51,408 bases of DNA from an uncultured Lachnospiraceae bacterium (GCA_910580195.1 CAJTWA010000034.1:1-51408); one strand, 5' to 3'; shown: positions 24,575 to 32,641, counted from the stretch's first letter. The notes: generated from the sequence alone by a model not told the origin. Numbers and translations are program-made.

Positions 24575-25018
24575 ATGGAAGATAAGACAAAATATTTTGT
24601 ATTGAAGAAAAAAGCAGTCCCGGAAGTGCTGCTGAAGGTGGTGGAGGCAAAGCGGCTGTTAGAATCGGAGCGCGCCGAATCCGTGCAGGAAGCCACGGAA
24701 CTGGTGGGCATCAGCCGGAGCTCTTTTTATAAGTACAAAGACGATATTTTTCCCTTTCATGACAATGCCAAAGGGAAGACAATCACAATGGTAATCCAGA
24801 TGGATGACGAGCCGGGGCTGCTTTCCGTGGTGCTTGGGATTGTGGCAGAGTTCCACGCCAATATCCTGACAATCCACCAGAGCATCCCGGTCAATGGGGT
24901 CGCATCTTTGTCGCTAAGCGTTGATGTGCTCCCGGACACGAAAAATGTATCCCAAATGGTGGAAACCATGGAACAGCAGAAGTCCGTCCACTATGTGAAA
25001 ATATTAGCTAGGGAATGA
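24575..25018 (+). CDS. ACT-domain regulatory protein (UPF0735, PheB-like)
   Basis: The product is 147 residues. The N-terminal half has a helix-turn-helix-like stretch (SVQEATELVGISRSSFYKYK). The C-terminal half is an ACT domain (ITMVIQMDDEPGLLSVVLGI), which binds amino acids. This is the UPF0735 family, often encoded just before homoserine dehydrogenase or chorismate-related genes; its role is probably regulatory but is unproven. The ATG at 24575 has GGAGG 5 bases upstream. It ends 24 bases before hom. Confidence 0.9.
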   Translation: MEDKTKYFVLKKKAVPEVLLKVVEAKRLLESERAESVQEATELVGISRSSFYKYKDDIFPFHDNAKGKTITMVIQMDDEPGLLSVVLGIVAEFHANILTIHQSIPVNGVASLSLSVDVLPDTKNVSQMVETMEQQKSVHYVKILARE

Positions 25019-25042
25019 AATGGGAAAGGAATGGAGGAAATT

Positions 25043-26245
25043 ATGATAAAGATAGCAATTTTAGGATATGGGACAATAGGGTCCGGCGTGGTGGAAGTAT
25101 TAGACACCAACCAAGAAAGCATCGCCAAGCGCGCAGGGGATGAAATCGAGGTAAAATATATTTTGGATTTGAGGGATTTTCCGGGGGATCCCATGGAAGG
25201 GAAAGTTATCCACGACTACAACATCATTGCAGAAGACCCGGAAATCCAAGTGGTAGTAGAAGCCATGGGCGGCGTCGAGCCAGCTTACACCTTTGTAAAA
25301 CGCGCGCTGCTTTCAGGCAAGAGCGTCACCACCTCCAACAAGGCTTTGGTGGCAAAGCATGGGGCAGAACTGATTGCCATTGCAAAAGAACAGGGCATAA
25401 ATTTCCTGTTTGAAGCCAGCGTAGGCGGCGGGATCCCCATTATCCGGCCGTTGAATTCTTCCTTGACAGCGGACGAGATTCAGGAAATTACAGGGATTTT
25501 GAATGGGACCACCAATTATATGCTTAGCAAAATGACGTTTGAAGGGCTGGAATTTGACGATGTGTTAAAAGACGCACAATCTAGAGGGTATGCGGAGGCA
25601 GACCCGACGGCAGATATTGAAGGGTATGACGCATGCCGGAAAATTGCAATCCTGACTTCCTTGGTATGCGGGCAGCAGGTGGATTTTGAAGAAATTTACA
25701 CGGAAGGCATTACGAAAATTACGGCGGTGGACATCCGTTATGCCAAAGCCATGGGCAGGGTCATTAAGCTGTTGGCTACCAGCCGGAAAACAGAAGAAGG
25801 GTACTGCGCGATGGTTGCGCCGTTTTTGCTGTCGCAGGAACATCCGCTGTATAATGTAAATGATGTGTTCAATGCGATTTTTGTCCATGGGAATGTGCTG
25901 GGGGACGCGATGTTTTATGGCAGCGGCGCAGGGAAGCTCCCGACGGCCAGCGCGGTTGTGGCGGATATTGTGGACATTGCAAAGCACCTGAATAAGCATA
26001 TCCTGATTTCTTGGAGCTCTAAGAAAATGGATTTGGTGGACAGCAAGAAGGCGGAGAGCCGGTTTTTTGTCAGGAGCAGCAAGGGGGAAGAGGAAATCCA
26101 GAATGTGTTTGGGGATGTTGAGTTTATAAAAGCAGAAGGGATTTCTGGGGAAACTGGCTTTTTGACGGGAAAAATGACGGAGGAAACGTTTGCTAAGAAG
26201 GCGGATGGATTAGGGGGTATCTTGCAGAGAATCCGTGTGGTGTAG
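25043..26245 (+). CDS. hom: Homoserine dehydrogenase
   Basis: The product is 400 residues and reduces aspartate semialdehyde to homoserine for threonine and methionine synthesis. The NAD(P)-binding start IKIAILGYGTIGSGVVEVL is followed by TTSNKALVAKHGAELIAIA, the catalytic-domain signature GILNGTTNYMLSKM with EADPTADIEGYDACRKIAIL (active-site Lys in CRKI), and a short C-terminal ACT-like region (residues about 340-400). GGAGGAAATT precedes the ATG at 25043; an upstream ATG at 25031 lies in that ribosome site. The neighbours are the ACT protein and the PGM-like and aspartokinase genes of the same pathway. Confidence 0.95.
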   Translation: MIKIAILGYGTIGSGVVEVLDTNQESIAKRAGDEIEVKYILDLRDFPGDPMEGKVIHDYNIIAEDPEIQVVVEAMGGVEPAYTFVKRALLSGKSVTTSNKALVAKHGAELIAIAKEQGINFLFEASVGGGIPIIRPLNSSLTADEIQEITGILNGTTNYMLSKMTFEGLEFDDVLKDAQSRGYAEADPTADIEGYDACRKIAILTSLVCGQQVDFEEIYTEGITKITAVDIRYAKAMGRVIKLLATSRKTEEGYCAMVAPFLLSQEHPLYNVNDVFNAIFVHGNVLGDAMFYGSGAGKLPTASAVVADIVDIAKHLNKHILISWSSKKMDLVDSKKAESRFFVRSSKGEEEIQNVFGDVEFIKAEGISGETGFLTGKMTEETFAKKADGLGGILQRIRVV

Positions 26246-26255
26246 AAGGAGGTTT

Positions 26256-26456
26256 TGGAACCGGACGGAAATTCAGCGCTGCCCTCCCTCACACAAACTG
26301 GGCAACGTTCCGGCGAACTAACTGCTAACTACGACTAAAGGATTTCAGGAAAGCCTTCATCCCTAAGTCTTCGTAAGCAGTGGATTTCGCCTCCACTAAG
26401 AACGCCCATGAACCGTTTGCTTAGAGGGAGGGCAGCCCTGAATTTCCTGTGTATCG
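26256..26456. ncRNA. Structured repeat element, copy 2 (~200 nt)
   Basis: The outer stem pairs 26267-26290 with 26424-26447 (23 of 24 positions). The core repeats that of the element at 11658-11861: GGGCAACGTTCCGG, GAACTAACTGCTAACT, GTAAGCAGTGGATTTC and CTCCACTAAG are shared almost exactly. Relative to that copy, about seven outer-stem pairs are changed on both arms, and the inner stem GGCT/AGCC has become GACT/AGTC, which again keeps pairing. Both copies begin with GG(G/A)ACCGGAC and end with CCTGT(T/G)TAT(T/C)GG. It lies between hom and the PGM-like gene, 11 bases after the hom stop. Confidence 0.7.
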
Positions 26457-26481
26457 GCATAGGGAAATTTCCTTGGAAATA

Positions 26482-26510
26482 TTGGTAAGGGGAATATTTT
26501 TTAATAATAT
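26482..26510 (+). promoter_or_regulatory. Probable promoter of the PGM-like/aspartokinase pair
   Basis: TTGGTA (26482-26487) and TAATAT (26505-26510) are 17 bases apart, 51 bases before the start codon and just after the structured element. Confidence 0.45.
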
Positions 26511-26560
26511 TAGAAGAACAATTCTTATGGATTTACGTAGTTTATAGAGAGAGGAATTTT

Positions 26561-27775
26561 ATGAAATATGTGATTGTGCTTGGGGATGGGATGGCAGACC
26601 TCCCAGTGGAAGAGCTTAAGGGGCTGACGCCCTTGGAATTTGCCAAGACGCCTTGCATGGACAGCCTTGCGGCGGCAGGGGAAATCGGGACGGTGCATAC
26701 CATACCGGATGGGATGGCGCCGGGGAGCGATACGGCGAACCTTTCTGTGCTGGGGTATGACCCGAAGAAGTATTATTCCGGGCGGTCCCCGCTAGAGGCC
26801 CTTAGCATCGGCGTGGACATGAAGCCGACGGATGTGTCCTTGCGCTGCAACCTTGTGACGTTGACGGAGGAAGAGCAGGAATTTGGGAAAAAAAGGATTT
26901 TAGACCACAGTTCCGGGGAAATTTCCACGGAGGATGCGGCTGTTTTGCTGGAGGCGGTGAAAAAAGAGCTGGAAACTGAGGTTTACCAGTTTTATGCAGG
27001 GACTAGTTACCGCCACCTGCTGATTTGGCAGAATGGGGAAGTGATAACGCTGGCGCAGCCCCATGACGTGCTGGGGCAGGAGATTGGGCAGTATTTGCCA
27101 GGGGATGCCATGCTGCGGGAGATGATGGAAAAGAGTTACCAGATCCTTGTGGACCACCCCATCAACCTAGAACGGAAAAAGCAGGGGCTGAACCCGGCCA
27201 ATTCCTGCTGGTTCTGGGGGGCTGGCACCCGGCCGTCCCTGTCTTCTTTTGAGGAAAAGACGGGGCTTAAGGGGGCTATGGTGTCCGCCGTGGATTTGCT
27301 GAAAGGAATTGCCGTGGGGGCGTCCATGAAAACGGTTTTTGTGGAAGGTGCAAACGGCGGCCTCCATACCAATTACCGGGGGAAAGCCCAAGCAGCCGTG
27401 GACGTGCTGACGGAGGAGAATTATGATTTTGTGTATGTGCACGTAGAAGCGCCGGATGAGATGGGGCATCAGGGCAGCGCAGAGAAGAAAGTGCAGGCCA
27501 TCCAATTTCTGGATGGGCAGGTGATTGCGCCTATCAAAGAGGGGCTAGAAAAGGCCGGGGAGGAATTCCGTATGATGGTCCTGCCAGACCACCCGACGCC
27601 AATCTGCATCCGCACCCATACGGGGGACGACGTGCCTTACCTTCTGTATGACAGCACGAAACCGCAGGCCCACACATGGAAATACAACGAAAGAGAAGCG
27701 GCAAAAAGCGGTTTCCATATTTCCAAGGGCTGCGAACTGATAAATTACCTGATTGGCAGCGGCTTTAAAAAGTAA
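26561..27775 (+). CDS. Cofactor-independent phosphoglycerate mutase-like protein, proposed homoserine kinase
   Basis: The product is 404 residues of the archaeal-type iPGM (ApgM) family. The metal site begins MKYVIVLGDGMADLPVEELK (Asp in GDGMAD), with PDGMAPGSDTANLSVLGYDP and later DFVYVHVEAPDEMGHQG and VLPDHPTPICIRTHTGDDVP. In Clostridia and other bacteria lacking a GHMP-type ThrB, members of this group encoded beside hom and aspartokinase have been proposed to act as homoserine kinase. The position here between hom and lysC fits that better than a glycolytic role. Which reaction it catalyses cannot be read from the sequence. GAGAGAGGAA precedes the ATG. Confidence 0.85.
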   Translation: MKYVIVLGDGMADLPVEELKGLTPLEFAKTPCMDSLAAAGEIGTVHTIPDGMAPGSDTANLSVLGYDPKKYYSGRSPLEALSIGVDMKPTDVSLRCNLVTLTEEEQEFGKKRILDHSSGEISTEDAAVLLEAVKKELETEVYQFYAGTSYRHLLIWQNGEVITLAQPHDVLGQEIGQYLPGDAMLREMMEKSYQILVDHPINLERKKQGLNPANSCWFWGAGTRPSLSSFEEKTGLKGAMVSAVDLLKGIAVGASMKTVFVEGANGGLHTNYRGKAQAAVDVLTEENYDFVYVHVEAPDEMGHQGSAEKKVQAIQFLDGQVIAPIKEGLEKAGEEFRMMVLPDHPTPICIRTHTGDDVPYLLYDSTKPQAHTWKYNEREAAKSGFHISKGCELINYLIGSGFKK

Positions 27776-27792
27776 AGTTTCAGGAGAACAAT

Positions 27793-28998
27793 ATGTTAAT
27801 AGTAAAAAAATTCGGAGGGAGCTCCGTTGCAGATAAAGAGCGGATTTACAATGTGGCAAAACGCTGCATGGAGGATTACCGGAAGGGGAACGACGTGGTG
27901 GTGGTGCTCTCCGCCATGGGAAAGACCACGGACAGCTTGCTGGAACTGGCAAAAAGCATCAACCCGGAGCCGTCCAAGCGGGAACTGGATATGCTCCTGT
28001 CTACCGGGGAACAGACTTCAGCAGCCTTGATGTCCATGGCAATGGGCGCAATGGGCGTGCCTGCCATTTCCTTAAATGCGTTTCAGGTAATGATGCAGAC
28101 TTCCTCCCGGTACGGCAATGCCCGGTTTAAGAAAATTGATACCCAGCGGATCCGCCATGAGCTGGATAACCGCAAAATCGTCATTGTCACAGGGTTCCAA
28201 GGGGTGAACAAATACGAGGACATTACCACCTTGGGGCGGGGCGGCTCCGATACCACCGCAGTGGCATTGGCCGCAGTGCTCCATGCGGACGCCTGTGAAA
28301 TTTATACAGACGTGGAGGGCGTCTACACCGCCGACCCGCGGATTGTGCCCAACGCAAAGAAAATCCCGGAAATTACTTACGATGAAATGCTGGAATTGGC
28401 AACATTGGGGGCAAAAGTACTGCATAACCGCTCCGTGGAAATGGCAAAAAAATACGGCGTGCAGCTCGTCGTCCGTTCCAGCCTGAACAACGCGCAGGGG
28501 ACGGTAGTAAAGGAGGAAACAGACATGGAAAGTATGCTTGTCAGCGGAGTGGCAGTAGACAAAAATACATCAAGGATTGCCGTGTTCGGCGTGAAGGATG
28601 TCCCGGGGATTGCCTTTAAAATATTTGATTTGCTGGCAAAACACCATATTAATGTAGACATCATCCTGCAGTCCATCGGGCAGGAAGGAACCAAGGACAT
28701 TTCCTTTACCGTGGCCAGGGAGGATGCAGATGAAACGGTTGCCATCCTTGAGGAACACCGGAACCGGATTACCGCGAAGAAAATAGAAAAGAATGATACC
28801 GTAGCGAAAGTATCTATCGTAGGGGCGGGGATGCAGTCCAACCCCGGCGTGGCCTCCCGGATGTTTGAAGCATTGTATAATGCAGGGATTAACATCCGCA
28901 TGATTGCCACCTCCGAGATACGGATTACCGTGCTGATAAATGAGGAAGACGTGGATAAGGCAATGCGGGCAGTCCACGACCAATTTATCGAAGACTGA
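27793..28998 (+). CDS. lysC: Aspartate kinase
   Basis: The product is 401 residues and phosphorylates aspartate at the start of the lysine, threonine and methionine pathway. The kinase motif is MLIVKKFGGSSVADKERIYN, with STGEQTSAALMSMA, TLGRGGSDTTAVALAAVLHA and YTDVEGVYTADPRIVPNAKK. Two ACT domains occupy residues about 265-400 (VPGIAFKIFDLLAKHHINVD; ASRMFEALYNAGINIRMIAT), as in feedback-inhibited monofunctional enzymes. It begins 17 bases after the PGM-like gene and ends the operon before a long terminator hairpin. An internal beta-subunit start is possible but not evident. Confidence 0.95.
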   Translation: MLIVKKFGGSSVADKERIYNVAKRCMEDYRKGNDVVVVLSAMGKTTDSLLELAKSINPEPSKRELDMLLSTGEQTSAALMSMAMGAMGVPAISLNAFQVMMQTSSRYGNARFKKIDTQRIRHELDNRKIVIVTGFQGVNKYEDITTLGRGGSDTTAVALAAVLHADACEIYTDVEGVYTADPRIVPNAKKIPEITYDEMLELATLGAKVLHNRSVEMAKKYGVQLVVRSSLNNAQGTVVKEETDMESMLVSGVAVDKNTSRIAVFGVKDVPGIAFKIFDLLAKHHINVDIILQSIGQEGTKDISFTVAREDADETVAILEEHRNRITAKKIEKNDTVAKVSIVGAGMQSNPGVASRMFEALYNAGINIRMIATSEIRITVLINEEDVDKAMRAVHDQFIED

Positions 28999-29073
28999 CA
29001 GGGGAGGCGCAGGGCGGCTCTCCCAGAACAGCCAAACGGCTATATGTTGTTCTTCCAAAGATATAAGAATGTA

Positions 29074-29165
29074 AGCGGCTCCCCTTTATGCAAACAGTCT
29101 ATGGCTACCCTCCGCCCGCCGGAGCGCTGCCCAGTTTGCATAAGGAAGAGCCGCTTTATTTTTGT
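29074..29165 (+). terminator. Large terminator hairpin after lysC
   Basis: AGCGGCTCCCCTTTATGCAA (29074 onward) pairs with TTGCATAAGGAAGAGCCGCT (ending 29155), 22 bp with AAC/GTT added and a few mismatches. The 38-base loop contains CTCCG/CGGAG. TTTATTTTT follows. The loop is larger than usual for a plain terminator. Confidence 0.65.
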
Positions 29166-29364
29166 CTGGTTCCAAAGACCTTTCAGGTTCAAAGGCTATT
29201 TTCTGGCTCCAGTCAGCCAGCTGTTTCCAAAAACCTTTCAGGTTTACCGCCTAATTCCCAGAGCCAAAGCCCTTATTTATTTACAGGTTTTACACAGAAA
29301 ACCCAAAATAAGAAACCGCATTCGGGTAACAAATCCCTTCAACCATGCGTTTCAGCGCTTTTTC
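29166..29364. other. Intergenic region between lysC and the uxaC fragment
   Basis: Two imperfect copies of a short word, TCCAAAGACCTTTCAGGTTC and TCCAAAAACCTTTCAGGTTT, lie 48-60 bases apart near 29171 and 29226. No gene or promoter is convincing. Confidence 0.4.
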
Positions 29365-29424
29365 GTCTTATAGGAAATACCGTGCCACTGTGAAGTGATG
29401 AAGTTCATGAATTTCCTATAAGAC
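29365..29424. repeat. 60-bp palindromic repeat, copy 1
   Basis: Perfect 14-bp ends, GTCTTATAGGAAAT and ATTTCCTATAAGAC, enclose 32 bases (ACCGTGCCACTGTGAAGTGA then TGAAGTTCATGA). The same element, with two substitutions, recurs at the window's right end (51354-51408). It overlaps the stop codon of the uxaC fragment. Confidence 0.85.
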
Positions 29425-29730
29425 AAAACCCTCCGGGTCGAGCTTTTCGGACATGGCAGGGTTATTGTCCCGTTTGCACCCATAATGGGGCTGCATCACC
29501 CAGCCAAAGCGGTGGTACTGCCTCCCTAAGAAAAGCAGGAACGCCGTTTTGTACTTGGCAGTTTCTTCCCATGCCAGGGATTCCCCTTTCAGGGCTTTTT
29601 GGAAAATAGCTTCAATTTCCTCTTCTGGCGCCGGGGCATACATGACGTAATCAAGGCCATGGCCGGACACGAGGCAGCCCCGTTGGTGGAAATATTCCAT
29701 GCGGTTTACCATTGTTCTGATTCCTTTCAT
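29416..29730 (-). pseudogene. uxaC: Internal fragment of uronate isomerase
   Basis: The fragment is 104 codons (about 94 of them alignable) and matches the middle of UxaC, usually about 465 residues. Recognisable parts are MEYFHQRGCLVSGHGLDYVM, EEEIEAIFQKALKGE and the conserved MQPHYGCKRDNNPAMSEKL, equivalent to the QLHIGALRNNNTRM region of the family. The N-terminal 200 and C-terminal 140 residues are absent. The last codons and stop lie inside a 60-bp palindromic repeat, which probably marks the break. CGGAGA lies 8 bases before the ATG, so a short protein may still be made, but it cannot be an active isomerase. It sits 17 bases after the LacI gene, in a hexuronate locus that would need this enzyme. 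Confidence 0.75.
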
Positions 29731-29746
29731 ATTGGATTCTCCGAAA

Positions 29747-30742
29747 TCAGAAATTGGTGGTATTGCGTTTTACCAGATGGCATTTTACCATCTGCTTTTG
29801 CATGACTTTCTCCCCTCCCAGCAAGGACATGATAGAGTCGATTGCTGTTTTGCATAAAATTTCTACCCGGGTGTCGATAGAGGTCAGTTCAGGCTCGCAA
29901 CTAATGGAAAGTTCAGAATTATTGCAGCCTATGACATTGATTTCCCCCGGGATGCGGAGCCCCCGGGCATGGGCGTATTTGATGGCGCCTATGGCAAGGC
30001 CGTCCTCCACGGCGATGACGGCGTCAAAACTTAAGCCCCGCTGGCGGAGCAGCAGATTCCTCGTTTGGTAGATAGAATTCTCGGAAAAGAGAATCCGGCT
30101 AGGGTCTATTTCCATCTGGTGGTCCAAGAGAGCGGATTCGTAGCCGCCAAGCTTTTGCTTTGCACTGTAGGAGGTTGCGTTGGTGAGGAACAGGATTTCC
30201 TTTTTCCCGCAAAAAATCAATTCCTCCATGACGTCGTACACCGCTTGGAAGTCGTCGACTAGGACGCAGTAAATATTGTCGCCTTCCATATAGCCGTTAA
30301 TCAAAAATACAGGGAGCTGTTTCGCGGCGTTATAGATGCAGTTGGAAAATTCATCGGATTCCGGGACATAATCGGAACCAATTAAAATCAGGGCGTCAAT
30401 CTGTTTTTTCAGAATACGTTCAACGGCCTGCTGTTTATCCTCCTCATCATAGCCGCTGCAGTAAAGGATGCAGTCATAGCCGTACCCCTGCAAATTCTTT
30501 TCCAGATAAGAAACTGCCTTTGCCATATAGGCGTCCGCCACGTCAGGGCAGACAATGCCAAGGGTGTTCATGGAACCAAGGCCAAGCCCCCGGGCAAAAA
30601 TATTTGGCGTGTAGTCATTTTCTTCCATTACTTTGCGGACCCGTTCCTTCGTTTTTTCACTGACTTTCGGGCTGTCGTTTACGACCCGGGACACCGTGGC
30701 AATGGAAACCCCTGCCAGCTTTGCAATGTCATAAATATTCAT
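29747..30742 (-). CDS. LacI-family regulator of hexuronate genes
   Basis: The product is 331 residues. The N-terminal helix-turn-helix and hinge read MNIYDIAKLAGVSIATVSRV, followed by a periplasmic-binding-protein-like effector domain (MNTLGIVCPDVADAYMAKAV; DALILIGSDYVPESDEF; INVIGCNNSELSISCEPELT). It is divergent from uxaA-uxaB and probably responds to a hexuronate or its pathway intermediate. Two TGTAAG-NN-CTTACA palindromes, one in its own promoter and one in the uxaA promoter, are the likely operators. GTAAAGGAAGTG precedes the ATG. Confidence 0.92.
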   Translation of the reverse strand: MNIYDIAKLAGVSIATVSRVVNDSPKVSEKTKERVRKVMEENDYTPNIFARGLGLGSMNTLGIVCPDVADAYMAKAVSYLEKNLQGYGYDCILYCSGYDEEDKQQAVERILKKQIDALILIGSDYVPESDEFSNCIYNAAKQLPVFLINGYMEGDNIYCVLVDDFQAVYDVMEELIFCGKKEILFLTNATSYSAKQKLGGYESALLDHQMEIDPSRILFSENSIYQTRNLLLRQRGLSFDAVIAVEDGLAIGAIKYAHARGLRIPGEINVIGCNNSELSISCEPELTSIDTRVEILCKTAIDSIMSLLGGEKVMQKQMVKCHLVKRNTTNF

Positions 30743-30777
30743 AATTCCACTTCCTTTACAATTTCATATTTCCGAAT

Positions 30778-30791
30778 TGTAAGACCTTACA
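30778..30791. promoter_or_regulatory. Palindromic operator in the lacI-type gene promoter
   Basis: TGTAAGACCTTACA is a perfect TGTAAG-NN-CTTACA palindrome placed just after the expected transcription start of the LacI gene. The same design occurs at 30947-30960. Confidence 0.7.
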
Positions 30792-30800
30792 CTTTGCACT

Positions 30801-30829
30801 ATTATAACATGCAGGAAATGCAGATACAA
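30801..30829 (-). promoter_or_regulatory. Sigma-A promoter of the LacI gene
   Basis: Read on the minus strand, TTGTAT and TATAAT are 17 bases apart, and the operator lies about 10 bases downstream of the -10 box. Confidence 0.65.
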
Positions 30830-30914
30830 TAGAACATATGGCGGAAAGGCTCACAAAAAGCAGCAAAAGCAATTGTGCACAATAACGAAAATGTACAAAA
30901 TAAATGAAAACATC

Positions 30915-30943
30915 TTGACGAATCAGCAAAAAGGACGTATCTT
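30915..30943 (+). promoter_or_regulatory. Sigma-A promoter of uxaA-uxaB
   Basis: TTGACG (30915-30920) and TATCTT (30938-30943) are 17 bases apart and directly precede the palindromic operator. Confidence 0.65.
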
Positions 30944-30946
30944 TTG

Positions 30947-30960
30947 TGTAAGCACTTACA
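30947..30960. promoter_or_regulatory. Palindromic operator in the uxaA promoter
   Basis: TGTAAGCACTTACA spans the expected transcription start, a normal place for repression. It shares both half-sites with 30778-30791. It also resembles the cre site bound by CcpA, so catabolite control is an alternative. Confidence 0.7.
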
Positions 30961-30962
30961 TA

Positions 30963-31107
30963 TTGAATGAAGTTATGCACAGGAGATTTGGAAATGGAGA
31001 TTCATTTTGGATGAAATTAAGCATAGGAGATTTGGAAATGGAGATTTATTTTGGATGAAGTTACGCATAGGAAATTTGGAAATGAAGATTCATAAATGAA
31101 GAAGGAG
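30963..31107. repeat. Three tandem 44-bp units in the uxaA leader
   Basis: GCACAGGAGATTTGGAAATG begins at 30977, GCATAGGAGATTTGGAAATG at 31021 and GCATAGGAAATTTGGAAATG at 31065, an exact 44-bp spacing. Each unit carries AGGAGATTTGGAAATG, which looks like a ribosome site and start codon, and a TTTTGGATGAAGTTA tail. The array lies between the operator and the true uxaA ribosome site, so it is transcribed. Confidence 0.9.
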
Positions 31108-31119
31108 GACGGAAAGGAT

Positions 31120-32604
31120 ATGCAGGAATTTGTAAAAATCAGCCCTAAGGACATGGTGGCGGTAGCGCTTATGCCATTGGAAAAGGGACTGTCCCTGCAG
31201 GTTGGCGAGGCCAGTGTGCAGTTAGAGGAAGATATTCCCCAAGGGCATAAATTTGCCCTGCAGGAGATTGGCGAGGGGGAGAAAATTATCAAATATGGGG
31301 AACCCATCGGCATCGCCAAATGCAGGATTAAAAAGGGAGAATGGGTGCACACCCACAACTTGAGGACGGGGCTTGGGGAGGTCCTTACTTATCAGTATGA
31401 ACCCCGGGCGGAGGAACTGAAAGCTAAGGGGGAACCCCATATGTTCCAAGGGTTTAGAAGGAGCGGCGGCAAAGTCGGCATACGGAATGAAATCTGGATT
31501 ATCCCGACGGTAGGCTGCGTCAATAATGTAGCTACGGCAATTGAGAAGCAGGCACAGGCCTTCCTCAAGGGCTCCGTGGACGCCATTGTGGCATTTCCCC
31601 ATCCTTACGGCTGTTCCCAGATGGGGGAGGACCAGGAAAATACGAGGCGGATCCTTGCAGATTTCATCTGCCACCCCAATGCTGGGGGTGTGCTTGTCCT
31701 TGGCTTAGGCTGCGAAAACAGCGGCGTGGAAACGCTCAAAAGCTATATCGGGGACTACGACGGGGGCCGGGTGAAGTTCTTGGTTTCCCAAGAAACAGAA
31801 GATGAAGTGGAAGAAGGCCTGAAAATTGTGAAAGCACTTACAGAATATGCCGCGGGATTTGAAAGGGAACCAATCCCCTGCAGCGAATTGGTGGTAGGCA
31901 TGAAGTGCGGCGGCTCGGACGGGCTTTCCGGGATTACGGCAAACCCAACGGTAGGCGCCTTTTCGGACCGCCTGATTGCAGAAGGCGGGACTACCATCCT
32001 TACGGAAGTGCCCGAGATGTTCGGGGCAGAAACTCTTTTGATGAACCGATGCGAAACAGAAGAGCTGTTTGAAAAGACGGTAAAGCTGATTAATGATTTT
32101 AAAAATTATTTCACAAGCCACGGGCAGACGATTTATGAAAACCCTTCTCCCGGAAATAAGCAAGGCGGAATATCTTCGCTGGAGGACAAATCCCTTGGCT
32201 GCACCCAAAAATCGGGTTCAGCAGCGGTAAAAGGGGTGCTGTCCTATGGGGAAATTGTATCAAGGAGGGGCCTGAACCTCCTAAGCGCCCCCGGAAATGA
32301 CTTGGTAGCGTCAACTGCCCTTGCAGCCTCCGGCGCGCATATGGTATTGTTTACGACAGGCAGGGGGACGCCCTTTGCCAGCCCGGTGCCTACCGTGAAG
32401 ATTTCCAGCAATTCCCCCTTATATGAGCATAAGAAAAACTGGATTGACTTTGACTGCGGGCCGGTGGTTTCCGGGAAGGCGCCGGAGGAGCTTGGGGAAG
32501 AGCTTTTTCAATATGTCATTGATACGGCTTCTGGCAAAAAGGTAAAAGCGGAACTGGCAGGGTTCCATGACATGGCAATATTCAAGCAAGGGGTAACGCT
32601 GTAA
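31120..32604 (+). CDS. uxaA: Altronate dehydratase
   Basis: The product is 494 residues and converts D-altronate to 2-keto-3-deoxygluconate in galacturonate breakdown. The N-terminal SAF domain (FVKISPKDMVAVALMPLEKG; IGIAKCRIKKGEWVHTHNLR) is followed by the large catalytic domain with its conserved stretches (GFRRSGGKVGIRNEIWIIPT; HPYGCSQMGEDQENTRRIL; VVGMKCGGSDGLSGITANPT). The ATG at 31120 is preceded by GGAAAGGAT; the one at 31096 lacks a ribosome site. It is the first gene of the operon driven by the LacI-controlled promoter. Confidence 0.94.
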   Translation: MQEFVKISPKDMVAVALMPLEKGLSLQVGEASVQLEEDIPQGHKFALQEIGEGEKIIKYGEPIGIAKCRIKKGEWVHTHNLRTGLGEVLTYQYEPRAEELKAKGEPHMFQGFRRSGGKVGIRNEIWIIPTVGCVNNVATAIEKQAQAFLKGSVDAIVAFPHPYGCSQMGEDQENTRRILADFICHPNAGGVLVLGLGCENSGVETLKSYIGDYDGGRVKFLVSQETEDEVEEGLKIVKALTEYAAGFEREPIPCSELVVGMKCGGSDGLSGITANPTVGAFSDRLIAEGGTTILTEVPEMFGAETLLMNRCETEELFEKTVKLINDFKNYFTSHGQTIYENPSPGNKQGGISSLEDKSLGCTQKSGSAAVKGVLSYGEIVSRRGLNLLSAPGNDLVASTALAASGAHMVLFTTGRGTPFASPVPTVKISSNSPLYEHKKNWIDFDCGPVVSGKAPEELGEELFQYVIDTASGKKVKAELAGFHDMAIFKQGVTL

Positions 32605-32641
32605 AAGGCACAGCCCCATATGGAAAGGAATGGATGGAAAT

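Noticed and set aside
29074..29165. Third copy of the structured repeat element
   Set aside because: It shares a CCCC...GCAAAC-like stem feel, but the conserved core (GTTCCGG, ACTGCTAACT, GTGGATTTC) is missing and a T tract makes a terminator the better call.
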